Shown here: one piece after another, positions 13,401-22,532 of the stretch
Layout of the letters: every line of letters starts with the position of its first letter
Position numbering within the stretch: position 1 is the stretch's first letter
Source: Sympetrum striolatum
Lineage: Eukaryota; Arthropoda; Insecta; Odonata; Libellulidae
Direction of reading: 5' to 3'
Length of the DNA stretch: 64,000 nt
Assembly (NCBI GenBank): GCA_947579665.1
Contig: OX388343.1
Coordinates: 105,281,657 to 105,345,656, forward strand
Notes under the pieces: model-generated
Seen by the model: the letters and a program-made list of their open reading frames with translations, nothing else
The model's database searches: none
Told to the model about the DNA's origin: nothing
Position numbers and translations under genes: made by a program

Positions 13401-16400
13401 TAGTATTTCTGTCATACATCTTAAGATAGCTTTAGTTTGGCAAAGATAAAATTGGACTTCTTTTTTATTTGACACCTTATGTGTACATTTTATTCATGAC
13501 TGATAAACTTAAATGGACTTTGAAAGGTATAGGCTGTTTGATATTGGTGTGATGTATTTTTCGTAGTATGGCTATTGTGTCTGTGTTTGTTGTTCCTGTA
13601 CTTGCTGTCCTTGCTGTTGTTGTTCGTTGTGTGCATTTTCCAAAGACTCCTCAGTATTTTAACTCCTTCCTGGTTTATTAATATAAATCTTTCTGGCAAA
13701 TTTCTTACTTTCCAGACTTAATTAATGTAAAATTGCTTTCTTTGTTCATTATGTACAAATTCTGCAGTAATTGAATCACAAAATTTCAATATCTTTGTAT
13801 TAAAAAGATCAAGTATAAAATAATTTTAATATTTTTTTATTCTTGATCTTGTTTGATAGAAAATTGAATTTTTTAATCAAACAATTTACTCCAGATTGTT
13901 TTTTATGCTAGAAGATTTTTTGGCATCAAAAATGGCTTAAATCGTTTAGGTTTGGGAGGCCTCTCAGAGATGAAACCTGTGAAATAGAATTTGAACTACT
14001 GCTGCATTATTCTATACCTCAGTTGTTAATGTGATTTATTTAGAGGTTTAAAATCTCTTAGTTGGCATTCCCATCTCCTTCACTAGTATTTGGGGTTGCA
14101 GGAAGCCTAGGATTACTGATCTTTATAGTGATGCTATTATCGTCAGATGTAATACAATTGCTATTAAAATGTACATTGGGAGTTCTTAAAAGATCAGTAA
14201 TACTAGCCTTCCTGTGTCTCCGAATACCAGTGAAGGAGGTGTGGAACTCTGACAGAGACAACTATTGGAGATTTAAAACCTAATTCATTAACAGCCAATC
14301 ATTGCAAACAGCATTATCTTTACTGGCTACAAAATTAGTTGGAGTAATAACTATTATTTCCATTTAAAATGTATATTTTAAATGATACTTTCAGTTTATA
14401 TGCTTGATAGGTCTCAAATATAAATTCTATTCCAGCTGTTATTATAAGAGACTTCTAAATGAAATTTTAATGAAAATTTTTCTGAAAATCTGTTTCATAG
14501 TCTTCACAAATATTGCACGAATGATAATCCTTAACCTTAGGAACTATTCATTTTGAAATGAAAGGAATTCTGATCAGCTCATTTAGATCATTAAATAGGA
14601 TATATAATACTATGGTTGGCTGTTATTTCTTTGCCAGTATCGTAGGAATAGCTCAACCAACTAAAGTATGTGAGTCTGCCCCTTGAAAGATAATCAGATA
14701 TCTGACTGATGAGAGTCATTTGCATTTAATGTGTTAATTGTAAATATTCTTTCTGTATAGGAGCTTATTGAATTATCCTTTTAAGAATAAATCTTCAATG
14801 GTATTTCATTTTGTTTCATTAATTTTGTTCTTTGACTCCTCTTTGGCTCTATTCTTGACAGCTGTTCCTTTATGATCTTATGATAATTGATTTTCATTTC
14901 CATATTTCATTTGTGCCTAAATCATCCTATAACTTTGGTAGGAGATGTTCTCACAAAGGTATAGCTACAGTGTCTTGCTATCTAATTCATGAAAAATCGT
15001 ACTAAACCATTGTATCTGCAAACGTCTTCTTATACTCATTCTCTGCTGAAAAGAAATTTTACAAAAGTGTCAGTTGATCGAATGATTAAGAAAGGTGTTC
15101 TTGGAAGAAAAATAGGATAGATAGAAAAATAGAATTTCTTGACAACATGCCAAGTTTCTCTTGTTCCAATAGTAATTAAAGGAGTCTATTGGGTGTGAAA
15201 TAATCTAATTTTGCTGTTGAATTTCTTATAATAAAAAGTGAGTAGAAAATGTATAAAAATCTGACGATAATTAAATGCTTCAAGTAGTTTCTTGAAGCTC
15301 TTTGCCCAATTTTAAATGAAACTGACTCATCATCAAAGATCTCCATAGACCGTTGTCCTTCTTCTGAAATTTCTCGACTGTTGTTACAGCTTTCACAAGT
15401 TCTCAATGCAGCTTTTTGTACAATTTTACTCACTATTTCTCCTTCTTACCCTTTTCCTTCTATTAATGCAACTTACAATTTTACATTTTTCTTTAGGGAG
15501 CATTGAAAATTTGTGCTTCAGGATGACTAAAATAGAAATTTGCTTTGCTAATTATCAATACTTGGTGATGCAGTGAAGAATACTTTAATCAACTCATGCA
15601 CGGTTGTTTTTTATCTTGCAAGTTGCTGTCGTATACACACTGGTGCATCTTCTTTTACTCCAAGTTCTGTGACAGCTATCAAAATCTTCTTTTTCAGTTC
15701 TCATGTGAAGTGATCCCATTTTGCGCATTTGTCTGTTGTATTTATTTCCTTGTCAGATGAAGTGTTTTGCTTACGAAATTGGTATGGTATGAGTTTGAAA
15801 CATTCGTAAGTAAATTGGTCCCGAATGAAAGCAATCTAAACTATTTAAGTAAAAAGCAGTACGTAATATCTTATTTTACTTTAGTGGCAAGGTCCTCCTT
15901 ATCCATCTGAAGCCTTTTTTTGATTTATGGAACCTAAAACCTCAGTTTATGTAGTCAATGAGAGTATTTATAAATTGAAAGCAAACATTACGATAACATT
16001 TTCTATAATTCATCAAATTGATTTATTTATATCATAGTTGTTATATTTTGAAATACCTTCATTATTGCCATCATTTTTGTATCACAAATTTTATTTAAGT
16101 GATGTTCCCTGTAGTTAGAAATTAAATTAGTCAAAGTTATTTTGACAAAATTCTCAAGGAAAAGGTAGCTTCCATGTTTCTTGCGGTTTTTATAATTACA
16201 GTTTCCATGTCTATTAGAGGACTTAATTTTATATATTTATCTTTTATGTGGAAGGCTGGGCATTTTATATTTGACATTATTCCTCTAAAGTTTGTATTAC
16301 TTTTTATATACAGCGAAGATGAAATTATTTCCTTGGGTATGTTTATAAGCTAGAATTTACTTCTGTGTATTTAAGGTTTAATTTATATTATAATATATAT

Positions 16401-17879
16401 TTCCTGCTTGACTTTGTGTTCTCTTCATACATCACTACCTTGTATGTATTTATTTGCTTTTGTTTTCAAATTATTTTTAGCTCAGAGAAACTTTAATTTC
16501 CCAGAAAAATAAGATGCTTTAAGAGTAAGAAACACTGTGAGTTGATCTGTGTTATTTTTTATGTATATTTAATCACCTTTGTGCACAGTCTGCAATTGTT
16601 GATTGTGAATCTCTTGAGCATACTGAGTAACTTTATTTCTGGTATCTTTTTCTCAGCTTCAAGAATCTCAATCTTCTCTTACATACCTCTTTGTATTATT
16701 CTCTTTCTCAGATGTGGGAGATGCTAGAGAGATGTAGATTTTGATTCATAGAATGAAGCTCCAGTTCATGTGTACCTTATCTGAGGAAGAAGTTTTTTCT
16801 ACTTTAAATATTGCTCTCAAATAACACCTTTATGCTAATAAATCATTGATACTTTCCTCGGCTGTCCATGAAACCATATATCTATTTTCTGTGCCATTCT
16901 TCCACCTATTCCCATCTAATTTTCAAGGGTGTAGTCACCCAGCGGTATACAGCACTTGCAGACTATTGTGCAGTTGGTGGTTCTGAGGTCTCCATGAGGG
17001 AAGGTGATGTTGTTCAACTTCTGAAGGTGGGCTGTGCTGGATGGTGGTATGTGAGAATATTGGGTGAGGAATACATTTCTCATTCTCATATCTTTTCAAC
17101 CATTTGCTTTGTTTAGAAGATGGAAAGCTCGATATTTTCTCTTTCACAGTTGTCGAGTTATATGCATTTATGAAAGCATGTTTATTTGCCTTGACATATA
17201 CACCATATGTTCCACTTCATCGTGATTATCTCTCCTCTCTGTTTTTGCATGTTTATTTGCTTTGACATATACTCCATATGTTCCACTTTATCATGATTAT
17301 CTCTCCTCTCTGTTCTTTCAGTATCAGACATCCTCTTCGATAACTAATGGAAACAGTTGCTAACATTAGAAACACATAATTACTTAATATGATAGCTTAG
17401 GTGCTGAATTATGTATGTGTTGCAATTGTATTTGTTAGTTATTTGTATGCTTGAATGCAATACTATGTTAGTGCATAGCCGTAAGTATCTAAGGCACTCT
17501 TTTCTTGCTTAACTATTTCTCAATTTCCTATTGGCTGTCCTTTATGATTGCTTTTAGACCATGGATTTTTCTTGTTTTTTTTTTAAATAAAGTATTGGTT
17601 TATTTTAGATATCTCTGATATCTATTCACTTTTTCTGTGTTTTTTTACAAAATTATCAGTCAGTTATAGAGAAATATATATGTTGTCTTTGTTTATCTTG
17701 ATCATAATGACTGTTGTCTCATTCAGTTAAAACTTTTCTCTTCAGGATGCCGACATGAAGGATGGGCCCCCTCGGCTTATCTTGAGTTAATCTCTGGATC
17801 TTCGAGTCGAAATTCTCGCCCATCTCTTGGGGCAGAACCTGTAGAAGCTGCATCAGCTGCAAGTGGGGCGGTTCGGTGA
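1..17879 (+). CDS. MCF2L: DBS/MCF2L-type RhoGEF gene, 3' part (DH-PH-SH3), nine exons
   Basis: Guanine nucleotide exchange factor of the Dbl family; DBS/MCF2L proteins load GTP on Rho-type GTPases (RhoA/Cdc42 in vertebrates) at membranes. Spliced exons 1-176, 554-745, 2869-3033, 7874-8098, 9427-9722, 10500-10578, 11395-11532, 16928-17063 and 17746-17879 join in phase and give about 512 residues plus stop. Order: DH domain (with LLKPVQRITKYQLLLK), PH domain (FLYERSLLFCKK, later KEAWVRALKRLL), an acidic Ser/Glu-rich linker, then SH3 (ALADY, GWWYVRIL, GWAPSAYLE). The DH-PH-SH3 order and the motif VNDSMHQISITG joining DH to GNL of PH match DBS rather than Trio or Vav. The N-terminal CRAL-TRIO and spectrin-like parts expected of DBS lie before the window. 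Family identity is strong; orthology to MCF2L rather than the paralogue MCF2 is inferred from the terminal SH3. Confidence 0.95.
554..745 (+). CDS. MCF2L: RhoGEF exon b (DH domain core)
   Basis: Acceptor ACTCTGCAG before 554, donor GTGAGT at 746; 192 nt, 64 codons, phase 0/0. It encodes FHRLYSHYCQNIPRSEAL and then LPLGAYLLKPVQRITKYQLL, the most conserved DH helix (CR3) that forms the catalytic surface. No stop or frameshift. Confidence 0.95.
1003..1052. repeat. (GT)n microsatellite
   Basis: Mostly TG dinucleotides with a few interruptions. It lies inside the inverted-repeat element at 881-1882, just before its internal 317-bp tandem duplication. Confidence 0.9.
1056..1692. repeat. 317-bp tandem duplication
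   Basis: GTGGG(T/C)GCTCTAAC begins at 1056 and again at 1373, and a third start (GTGGGCTG) is at 1690, each 317 bp apart. Both copies share AAACCGGAAGT-type blocks, TCGAGCTTCATTC, CTCATTTCCGGTTTTCAAA and TATCTCCATAAATATGATAT. The copies differ by scattered substitutions. Confidence 0.85.
1883..2868. other. Intron sequence without recognisable features
   Basis: AT-rich intron between exons b and c. I see only short open frames and no repeat or conserved motif, apart from the acceptor at its end. Confidence 0.7.
2869..3033 (+). CDS. MCF2L: RhoGEF exon c (end of DH domain)
   Basis: Acceptor TTTCAAAG before 2869 (a weak pyrimidine tract), donor GTAAGG at 3034; 165 nt, phase 0/0. The peptide starts DLLRHT, carries a short acidic insert (DAEEGE) and ends VNDSMHQISITGFW, the long last DH helix leading into PH. 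Continuity with LLLK of the previous exon and GNL of the next supports both boundaries. Confidence 0.93.
3270..6180. repeat. Degenerate ~165-bp periodic repeat with a GGTTCGA-type box
   Basis: GGTTCGATnCC or a close variant recurs at about 3499, 3676, 3846, 4012, 4169, 4317, 4629, 4804, 4975, 5141, 5388, 5551, 6010 and 6174, mostly 148-177 bp apart. Between boxes, units share ATGCATT near a run of T, CGATTTTTAAGATTTTTTT and ATAGAAACTTGAAATT. There is also a longer period: the stretch from about 3,400 recurs from about 4,540, both preceded by GCTTCTCCGGATTCATT. Part of it returns at 7,320-7,440. The box resembles a tRNA B-box, but no complete tRNA fold is seen. Confidence 0.75.
5215..5291. mobile_element. 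77-bp Tc1/mariner-type MITE
   Basis: Terminal inverted repeats of 28 bp (5215-5242 and 5264-5291, one mismatch) begin CACTCCTGGCCAAAATTAAC, close to the CAGTGCTGGCCAAAA ends of Tc1 elements. A TA dinucleotide flanks both sides (5213-5214 and 5292-5293), the usual target duplication. Only about 21 bp lie between the repeats, so it has no coding capacity. It sits inside one unit of the ~165-bp periodic repeat. Confidence 0.92.
6200..6665 (-). pseudogene. LINE reverse transcriptase fragment (CR1/Jockey-like), broken
   Basis: Read on the minus strand, a frame gives IYINDLSDKI, VRIFTDDSVIYREI (the FxDD catalytic motif of non-LTR reverse transcriptases), IQRWCEKWELDINVDKC, then after an in-frame TAA the continuation LGINITNNLNWS and KASKRLGFVKRIV. 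These are the palm-to-thumb motifs of the RT domain in CR1/Jockey/RTE-type LINEs. Only about 150 residues remain, with no start, endonuclease or tail. Dead fragment in an intron, antisense to the RhoGEF. Confidence 0.88.
6666..7446. other. Intron with a short palindrome and a possible piggyBac-type end
   Basis: TGGGTCGATTCGACCCA at 7143-7159 is a perfect palindrome around one central base, followed by CGAGGGTTAA at 7172-7181. GGGTTAA at an element end is typical of piggyBac-type elements, whose target is TTAA. No matching other end was found, so this is tentative. The rest is AT-rich and featureless, except a fragment of the ~165-bp repeat family at 7320-7440. Confidence 0.35.
7447..7490. repeat. 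(AT)n microsatellite
   Basis: An uninterrupted AT dinucleotide run of about 44 bp at the end of a fragment of the periodic repeat family. Confidence 0.95.
7874..8098 (+). CDS. MCF2L: RhoGEF exon d (PH domain, first half)
   Basis: Acceptor CTTTTTTCAG before 7874; 225 nt, phase 0/0. The peptide begins GNLAEQGELLLQGEFAVW and includes LRLKPMRRYLFLYERSLLFC, the first beta strands of the PH domain, with a Gly/Arg-rich loop (GGGRRG). The donor is GTACTG at 8099, weaker than the others, but the frame and the next exon's peptide fit exactly. Confidence 0.93.
8222..8296. repeat. Short direct duplication
   Basis: ATTCAGTTGATGAATATTCC occurs twice, about 40 bp apart, just before the tandem repeat in this intron. 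Confidence 0.85.
8340..9310. repeat. Intronic degenerate ~120-bp tandem repeat
   Basis: AAATCCTGC or a close variant recurs at about 8478, 8584, 8706, 8794, 8920, 9045, 9175 and 9284 (spacing roughly 90-130 bp). Between them, CAAAAAT(A/T)TnAATTTCTTA, TTTTGTC...ATTATTCATTTTTAAAG and TTTGCTTCAT blocks recur in the same order. About eight old copies fill most of the intron between exons d and e. Very AT-rich; no coding potential. Confidence 0.75.
9427..9722 (+). CDS. MCF2L: RhoGEF exon e (PH domain, second half, and start of linker)
   Basis: Acceptor TTGTTTCAG before 9427, donor GTAAGT at 9723; 296 nt, phase 0 in and 2 out. It encodes IGLTESVRGWKGG, KFEVWVEGRREVYIIQAAS and the C-terminal PH helix with its conserved Trp (KEAWVRALKRLLLSQL). 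A polar, probably unstructured linker starting near RGESMRKHS follows. Confidence 0.94.
9723..10499. other. Intron without recognisable features
   Basis: AT-rich spacer between exons e and f. No repeat, conserved frame or RNA gene seen. Confidence 0.7.
10500..10578 (+). CDS. MCF2L: RhoGEF exon f (linker)
   Basis: Acceptor TCGTTGCAG before 10500, donor GTAGGC at 10579; 79 nt. The first base completes the split Arg codon AG|A from the previous exon. It encodes an acidic linker (SEEDTEMDSEL). Short and without a domain; accepted because the phases on both sides match. Confidence 0.85.
10579..11394. other. Intron without recognisable features
   Basis: AT-rich spacer between exons f and g. No repeat, conserved frame or RNA gene seen. 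Confidence 0.7.
11395..11532 (+). CDS. MCF2L: RhoGEF exon g (acidic linker)
   Basis: Acceptor TGTAAAAAG before 11395 (poor pyrimidine tract), donor GTAAGT at 11533; 138 nt, phase 0/0. It encodes a Ser/Asp/Glu-rich stretch with WWSSDCSNSEDEEDPFPEP, whose serines in acidic context would suit CK2-type phosphorylation (inference). Codon-biased and higher in GC than the flanking introns. Confidence 0.85.
11986..15780 (-). pseudogene. Scattered minus-strand coding-like debris in the 5.4-kb intron
   Basis: Several minus-strand stretches look protein-like in composition but are separated by stops and frame changes: about 15780-15650 (WDHFT, stop, then ELKKKILIAVTELGVKEDAP), 15433-15280 (TCESCNNSREISEEGQRSM), 12955-12650 (TGYENGLFGRSYFRSIECE) and 12231-12040 (GYQVEFKSAKADDMHGATEA). 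They share orientation and could be pieces of one decayed gene or retrocopy inserted antisense in the intron. I do not recognise the family, and chance cannot be excluded. The MITE at 14041-14283 lies between the pieces. Confidence 0.3.
14041..14283. mobile_element. Hairpin-forming MITE
   Basis: The two halves are imperfect inverse complements: GGTTTAAAATCTC near 14045 pairs with GAGATTTAAAACC at 14268-14280, and CTCCTTCACTAGTATTTGG at 14075 pairs with the inverse of the segment ending TGAAGGAG at 14238, continuing inward through GGATTACTGATCTTT. About 240 bp overall with a small loop. Open frames of 67-73 codons on both strands are by-products of the symmetry. Confidence 0.8.
15781..16927. 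other. Distal part of the large intron, no recognisable features
   Basis: AT-rich spacer up to the SH3 exon. No repeat or conserved frame seen. Confidence 0.65.
16928..17063 (+). CDS. MCF2L: RhoGEF exon h (SH3 domain, first part)
   Basis: Acceptor TTTTCAAG before 16928, donor GTGAGG at 17064; 136 nt, phase 0 in and 1 out. It encodes TALADYCAVGGSEVSMREGD and GWWYVRIL: the ALxDY motif, the acidic RT loop and the conserved Trp pair of an SH3 domain, which binds proline-rich ligands. It follows a 5.4-kb intron, the longest in the gene here. Confidence 0.94.
17176..17317. repeat. 71-bp tandem duplication in the SH3 intron
   Basis: Two adjacent 71-bp copies starting GCATGTTTATTTG at 17176 and 17247, differing at a few sites. 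Both contain CCATATGTTCCACTT and TGATTATCTCTCCTCTCTGT. The second copy ends in TGTTCTTTCAG, an acceptor-like sequence that is not used by the recognised exons. Confidence 0.92.
17746..17879 (+). CDS. MCF2L: RhoGEF exon i (SH3 end and C-terminus)
   Basis: Acceptor CTTTTCTCTTCAG before 17746; the first two bases complete the Gly codon G|GA. It encodes CRHEGWAPSAYLELI, the last SH3 strands, then a Ser/Ala-rich tail ending GAVR and TGA at 17877-17879. The stop lies inside TTCGGTGAGAAC, which is also a good 5' splice site (GT at 17876), so an alternative isoform with a longer tail is possible; no next exon was recognised. Confidence 0.9.
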
Positions 17880-18688
17880 GAACAGCCTTCTCACCGAGCC
17901 AGCTGGCCGTCATACCTCAGGGCAAGGGTGATTTGCAGATAAAGGAGTTTGGACATAAAGATGTCATTGCAGATCCTTCAATATCCTGCCATCTCTTTTC
18001 AGATCATTTGTTTGCATGGCTCTGAATGAGTGTACTGCATGGAAGGGAGAATTCTGTTACGCAGGGGGGAAACGTTCTCAATGAGAGAACACCTTGTCAT
18101 TCTCAGGTGTCAAATTGTCTTCAGAACAATAACTTTTGAACTATCCACTGATAGACTCTTTTTATATTGATTGTGCCCAAGTGCTTGTATTTTCAGCTCA
18201 TCCTGAGTGAAGCTGATGTCACAACATTTATAAGAAGACAAATTGATGCTGGCTACAGAAATAGCTAGAATTGTAATTATAATTATTTAAACATTGCTCT
18301 TGTCATTGGACACCTTTTTAAATTTATGTTAACTTCATAATGGAGTAAGAAGTGTGATTGTTGTTTTATACCTTGTTGTCCAATACCTACAAAGGAAAAA
18401 TTTGCTGCCTATGAGGAGAAAAATATTCCATTGATAAAAAGAATACAAGAAGGTTCTTGGGAGAACTTAACTGTTACGCTTATTTTCAAATTGGTGCTCC
18501 CTTTAATTTTAATTTTTACTCTAGTCATTGATGCTTATTTTATGTTTTCTGTCGAGTATCAATTGTCCTTCTTTTAATAATTAATTTCGATTTCTAGTCT
18601 TAATTGAAATTTTGCAGTAAGTCCTCGATTTCTCTTTAGTATATTTATTTCATTGTGATATTTTTGTTAAACCATCTCATTACCTCCA

Positions 18689-18694
18689 AATAAA
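18689..18694 (+). terminator. Candidate polyadenylation signal, proximal
   Basis: AATAAA about 810 bp after the RhoGEF stop codon, with GT-rich sequence (CTGTATTTTG) soon after. One of several possible signals; no transcript evidence. Confidence 0.3.
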
Positions 18695-19258
18695 ACTCAT
18701 CTGTATTTTGTAAACTGCAGTATCTGGAGGAAAATGTCTTGAAAGTATATAAACTGCATTTCATATTCAGATTAATTTTATCTCTACTAAAATATTAAGA
18801 GATAAGAATATATTTCTAGGATGATACCAGTGATAGAATTGATATTTAAAGTTTAGCAACCATATTGTCACTTTTGATCAAAATCTATATGGGTTGCTGA
18901 TAATTTTCCTTATTTGTAGTAAGAGAGATTGACTGTTGAATTTAAAAAGAGAAATTATTTGAAAGGAGAGAATTAGTCATTGCTTTTTAATCTATGTTAT
19001 TTATTGATGGCAATTGAAGTCATTGCTTATTGACACAATGTGATGTTTTAAAATAATTTCCATTATTCTCATCTAGTCTATCATCATTGTATTATATTGT
19101 TTTGAATTAAGACCATTTACCATTGTACAATACAATTACTGTTTCATATTTAAGATTCTTTATGCGATGTTATGGAAACCCCATGTATAAATCGAGGTCT
19201 TACTGAATTGCTTTGATATATTTATGATTTGCTTGTTAACTATTTATTATTGGTTTTC

Positions 19259-19264
19259 AATAAA
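19259..19264 (+). terminator. Candidate polyadenylation signal, distal
   Basis: AATAAA about 1.4 kb after the stop codon, followed by TTACTGTGAGGTAC, a GU-rich downstream element. A possible alternative end of the RhoGEF transcript. Confidence 0.3.
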
Positions 19265-22200
19265 CAGATTTATCAGTACAATTACTGTGAGGTACATCAT
19301 TAAATTTTTTTCAGCAATGAGACAAACAAAGACGGACTTATTAACGTTGCAACATAATTAAGTATTAAGTGATTGTGTTGTGAGGAGAATTTCCTTGAAT
19401 CATTTTCTTCGTTTTTATTTGAAATAATATCCACAAAAAGGGATTATTTTGTGAAGTGTTATATTCTGAGCTGGTGATAATATTACTGAAAATCCTTGCT
19501 CCTTTGGAAGTGATTGCAAATTGCAATTATTTAGTTTCCATAATACTTTTTGTAGGACTAATCATTTTTATTTAACTCATCAGCAACATTTTCAGTTTTG
19601 TTTCCTTTGCTACAGTTGTAGAATGTTCTTCTCCATCACTATAGATGAAGAATTAGGTACTTCTTACCACACCGTATTATTTGTATATTTCTTTGAGCAT
19701 AGACCTTTTTCGTGTTTGGTTTTTAATTATGCATTCCTTTATTATACTTTCCTGGAATTTTCAGCTATAATCTCATTGAACCTCGCATACAGTCTTCCAT
19801 TTTTGTTATGTGCATATTACAAACATGGAAATTTAATCTGTATGAATATAAGATATGTTATACGATTCACCACTTATTCAACTCTGAGGTGGTTGTAAAA
19901 GAGGTGAATGTTTTGCCGCAAGGATACTCTTCATGAAAACACCAAGTATATACTATTGACGCTAGATGAATTTTTTCGTAAGTTATAATCTTCCCTAAGG
20001 AGCTATTAATAACAAAGGTCCATATTTCTACTTGAAGTAACATTGTCATTTTTATGTATTTGAAATATTAAAAATTTCAGGTGAATTACTCTCAGAGAGG
20101 CTGACAATATCTCATAAGGAAGAAATTATTTAACTTGTAGGAGCTGTTAATTTCCACTTAATGCTTTACAAATTCAACATGTATTAATGCTAAAAAATAA
20201 TATTTGCTTAAAAATTTTTGTTTAGAAACTCACATTTTTATTAGCACATTTATATTCTATAATTGAATCTTTAATTCGCATAGCTTGTATATATCATATT
20301 GTTTTCTCAGTGAGGGATCAAGCATTCAGAGTCATCTCTTTTTATAATCCATTTAGAGTATTTGTTACTTTTATGTTGTTTTATCTGAATGCAATCTAAT
20401 TGTGTTTTTTGCTACATAAGGGAATGCTAGGAAGGAGAATGAATGCAATATACTTTTATTCAATGAAAAATATAAAGCATGGTTTTATTTGTCAACATTA
20501 TGATTCTGTTCAACAAACAAGGAAATTTATTGAATATGAGCTAACCTTGTGCAATCATCTGAGTTTTTAAATATTTAATGAAGACCTTATCTATTATTAT
20601 AGTATCCTCTAACCTATTCAATAGTTATAAATTTTATGTAATGTCCACTATGATATTTAAATAAACTATAAAGAGTAGATTTCAATCAAAAGTATAAGAA
20701 AGATCCTTCTGAATCTTATCTTGTATTTATTGGAAAAATTTGTGAAATACTATGGATGAGCATAAATCCATTTCCCATTCATCTGTAATTTCTTTTTGTA
20801 GAAAGCTAACGTAATGATCAAGAAAGATTTTCATAAATACTGTTCATTTTATTTTAGACATTTCTTGCATGAGTTTTACATAAGAAAAATTACCATAAGA
20901 CAATATTCAGCCCATTTCAATGAAACTTGTATTTTCTTTATATGTTCCAATAAATGCAAATATGTAAATATATGAGTAACTGACAGGAAAATTTTGCCAA
21001 TTATGTGAGTGCATTGCTCTTAATTCCTTGCATCTGGAAATATGTAACTGAGTTTTTATGTTGAACAGCTGCTGTTGAAAGTGAAGAAAATATGATAAAT
21101 ACTTATTGCTAGAAAAGAATATGTCTTCTGAACTACAACATTTTGTATGCTTTAATTAAGGCATGAAGGAGATTTCTTCATTAGATCAGTCCTGCAATAG
21201 CAGAATTCTGGCGATTGCTCTGGTTTTAACCCCCACATTGTATAAAATCATTTCAAGTTTTAATTTGAGATAGAGACATTATGAATTTTGGAAATAATGT
21301 TATTAATTTTCAAACCATGTTTGTGTCAATTACTGCCATTTGATGTAAAGGTTTTAGAACCTCAGGGCTTCCTTGGGTAATTGTTATAACCAAATGCTTC
21401 ATTTGGAGGCCTTGTTATAATGAATGTAATTCATGAGAGTGATAATTGTTGTTAATGGATTTCAAAACAATAATGTTAAAATGTTTGGCTGTATACTAGA
21501 ATCACTATTAGAGAAATGCTATGGATAAGTAGTTATGATTGTATTAGAAGGTAAACTGCTGGAAATTTCAAGCATGGTGAATGGACAATTGCAGCTTTTG
21601 GGGTTGAATGTGTTAAAAATAGTGGAATCCTTTTGGCATTGTTGCAGGAAATCAGCTTATAAAGCACATTTTGTAGATATTTGCAAAATTGAAAGGTGAA
21701 ATTGCTGGCTGCAGTTATTAACACAAACATTTACTATAAATACATTTGTGGAAAGCAAACAATTTATGATGAGCTTTGACATTTTTAAATCTTTCTATTT
21801 GTATTATGCATTTGTAATCTTTTTAAAATGTTTAAAGATAACATTATTTATTACTGTTAAGGGAAGTATTTTAAAAGTACCTATTGTTATGGATTTAGAG
21901 TTTTAAACAAATTATCAATCAAGATTTTATATTTTTGCAATTAAAAAGCAGAAGTTGCATTATGAAAATTAAAAAATTTTCAGCAACGTATCCCTCTGAA
22001 TAGTTAACCAAAAATTTCAAGACTGAAATTAATTCACAATCAACTTAAGCATAACTTGTATGGAAGTATTAGATGTATAGGAATGTAATTATAGTACTTA
22101 CAACATTTAACTTCTCTCGTACTGTACTCTTTTCATAAAATTTTCCTACTAAATAAAACTTTGTTAAGTCACATTGTAGGAAGGCTACAGTTGTTATTAC

Positions 22201-22532
22201 CTTCTCTGTGTATGTGTAATTTTGGATGTAAAATGCTGTGTATGTTCTGGATAAACTATATAAAATATTAATTAAAAATTTATCTGATGTGATTGTCTCG
22301 AATTTCTACTTTTTTAAGGAATTAGAAAGTTTTATTAATTCTTAATGTAAATGGAATTACCAAAGAAATATTAAATTGTGATGTATGAAATCGGAGGTAG
22401 TTGTAAGACAGTAAAAATTTTCAATTCCTGTTTTACAGTAATTTTTTTCTAAAATAAGATAAACTACTTTCCTCAAACATAAACTATGATATTCAGACCA
22501 ATTATAACAAGACACAAAAAATCCTACAAATA

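Larger units (their letters stand above)
17880..22530. other. RhoGEF 3' UTR and intergenic DNA
   Basis: AT-rich sequence downstream of the stop. The first 1-1.5 kb is probably 3' UTR. A 125-codon frame at 19521-19898 has a random, hydrophobic AT-driven composition and no recognisable domain. I see no RNA gene, repeat or second gene. Confidence 0.6.

Noticed and set aside
14058..14283. Overlapping 67- and 73-codon frames on opposite strands
   Set aside because: Both lie wholly inside the hairpin MITE and result from its inverted symmetry.
19521..19898. 125-codon frame downstream of the RhoGEF
   Set aside because: Composition is that of translated AT-rich DNA (Phe, Tyr, Leu, Cys), with no domain and no splice or start context.
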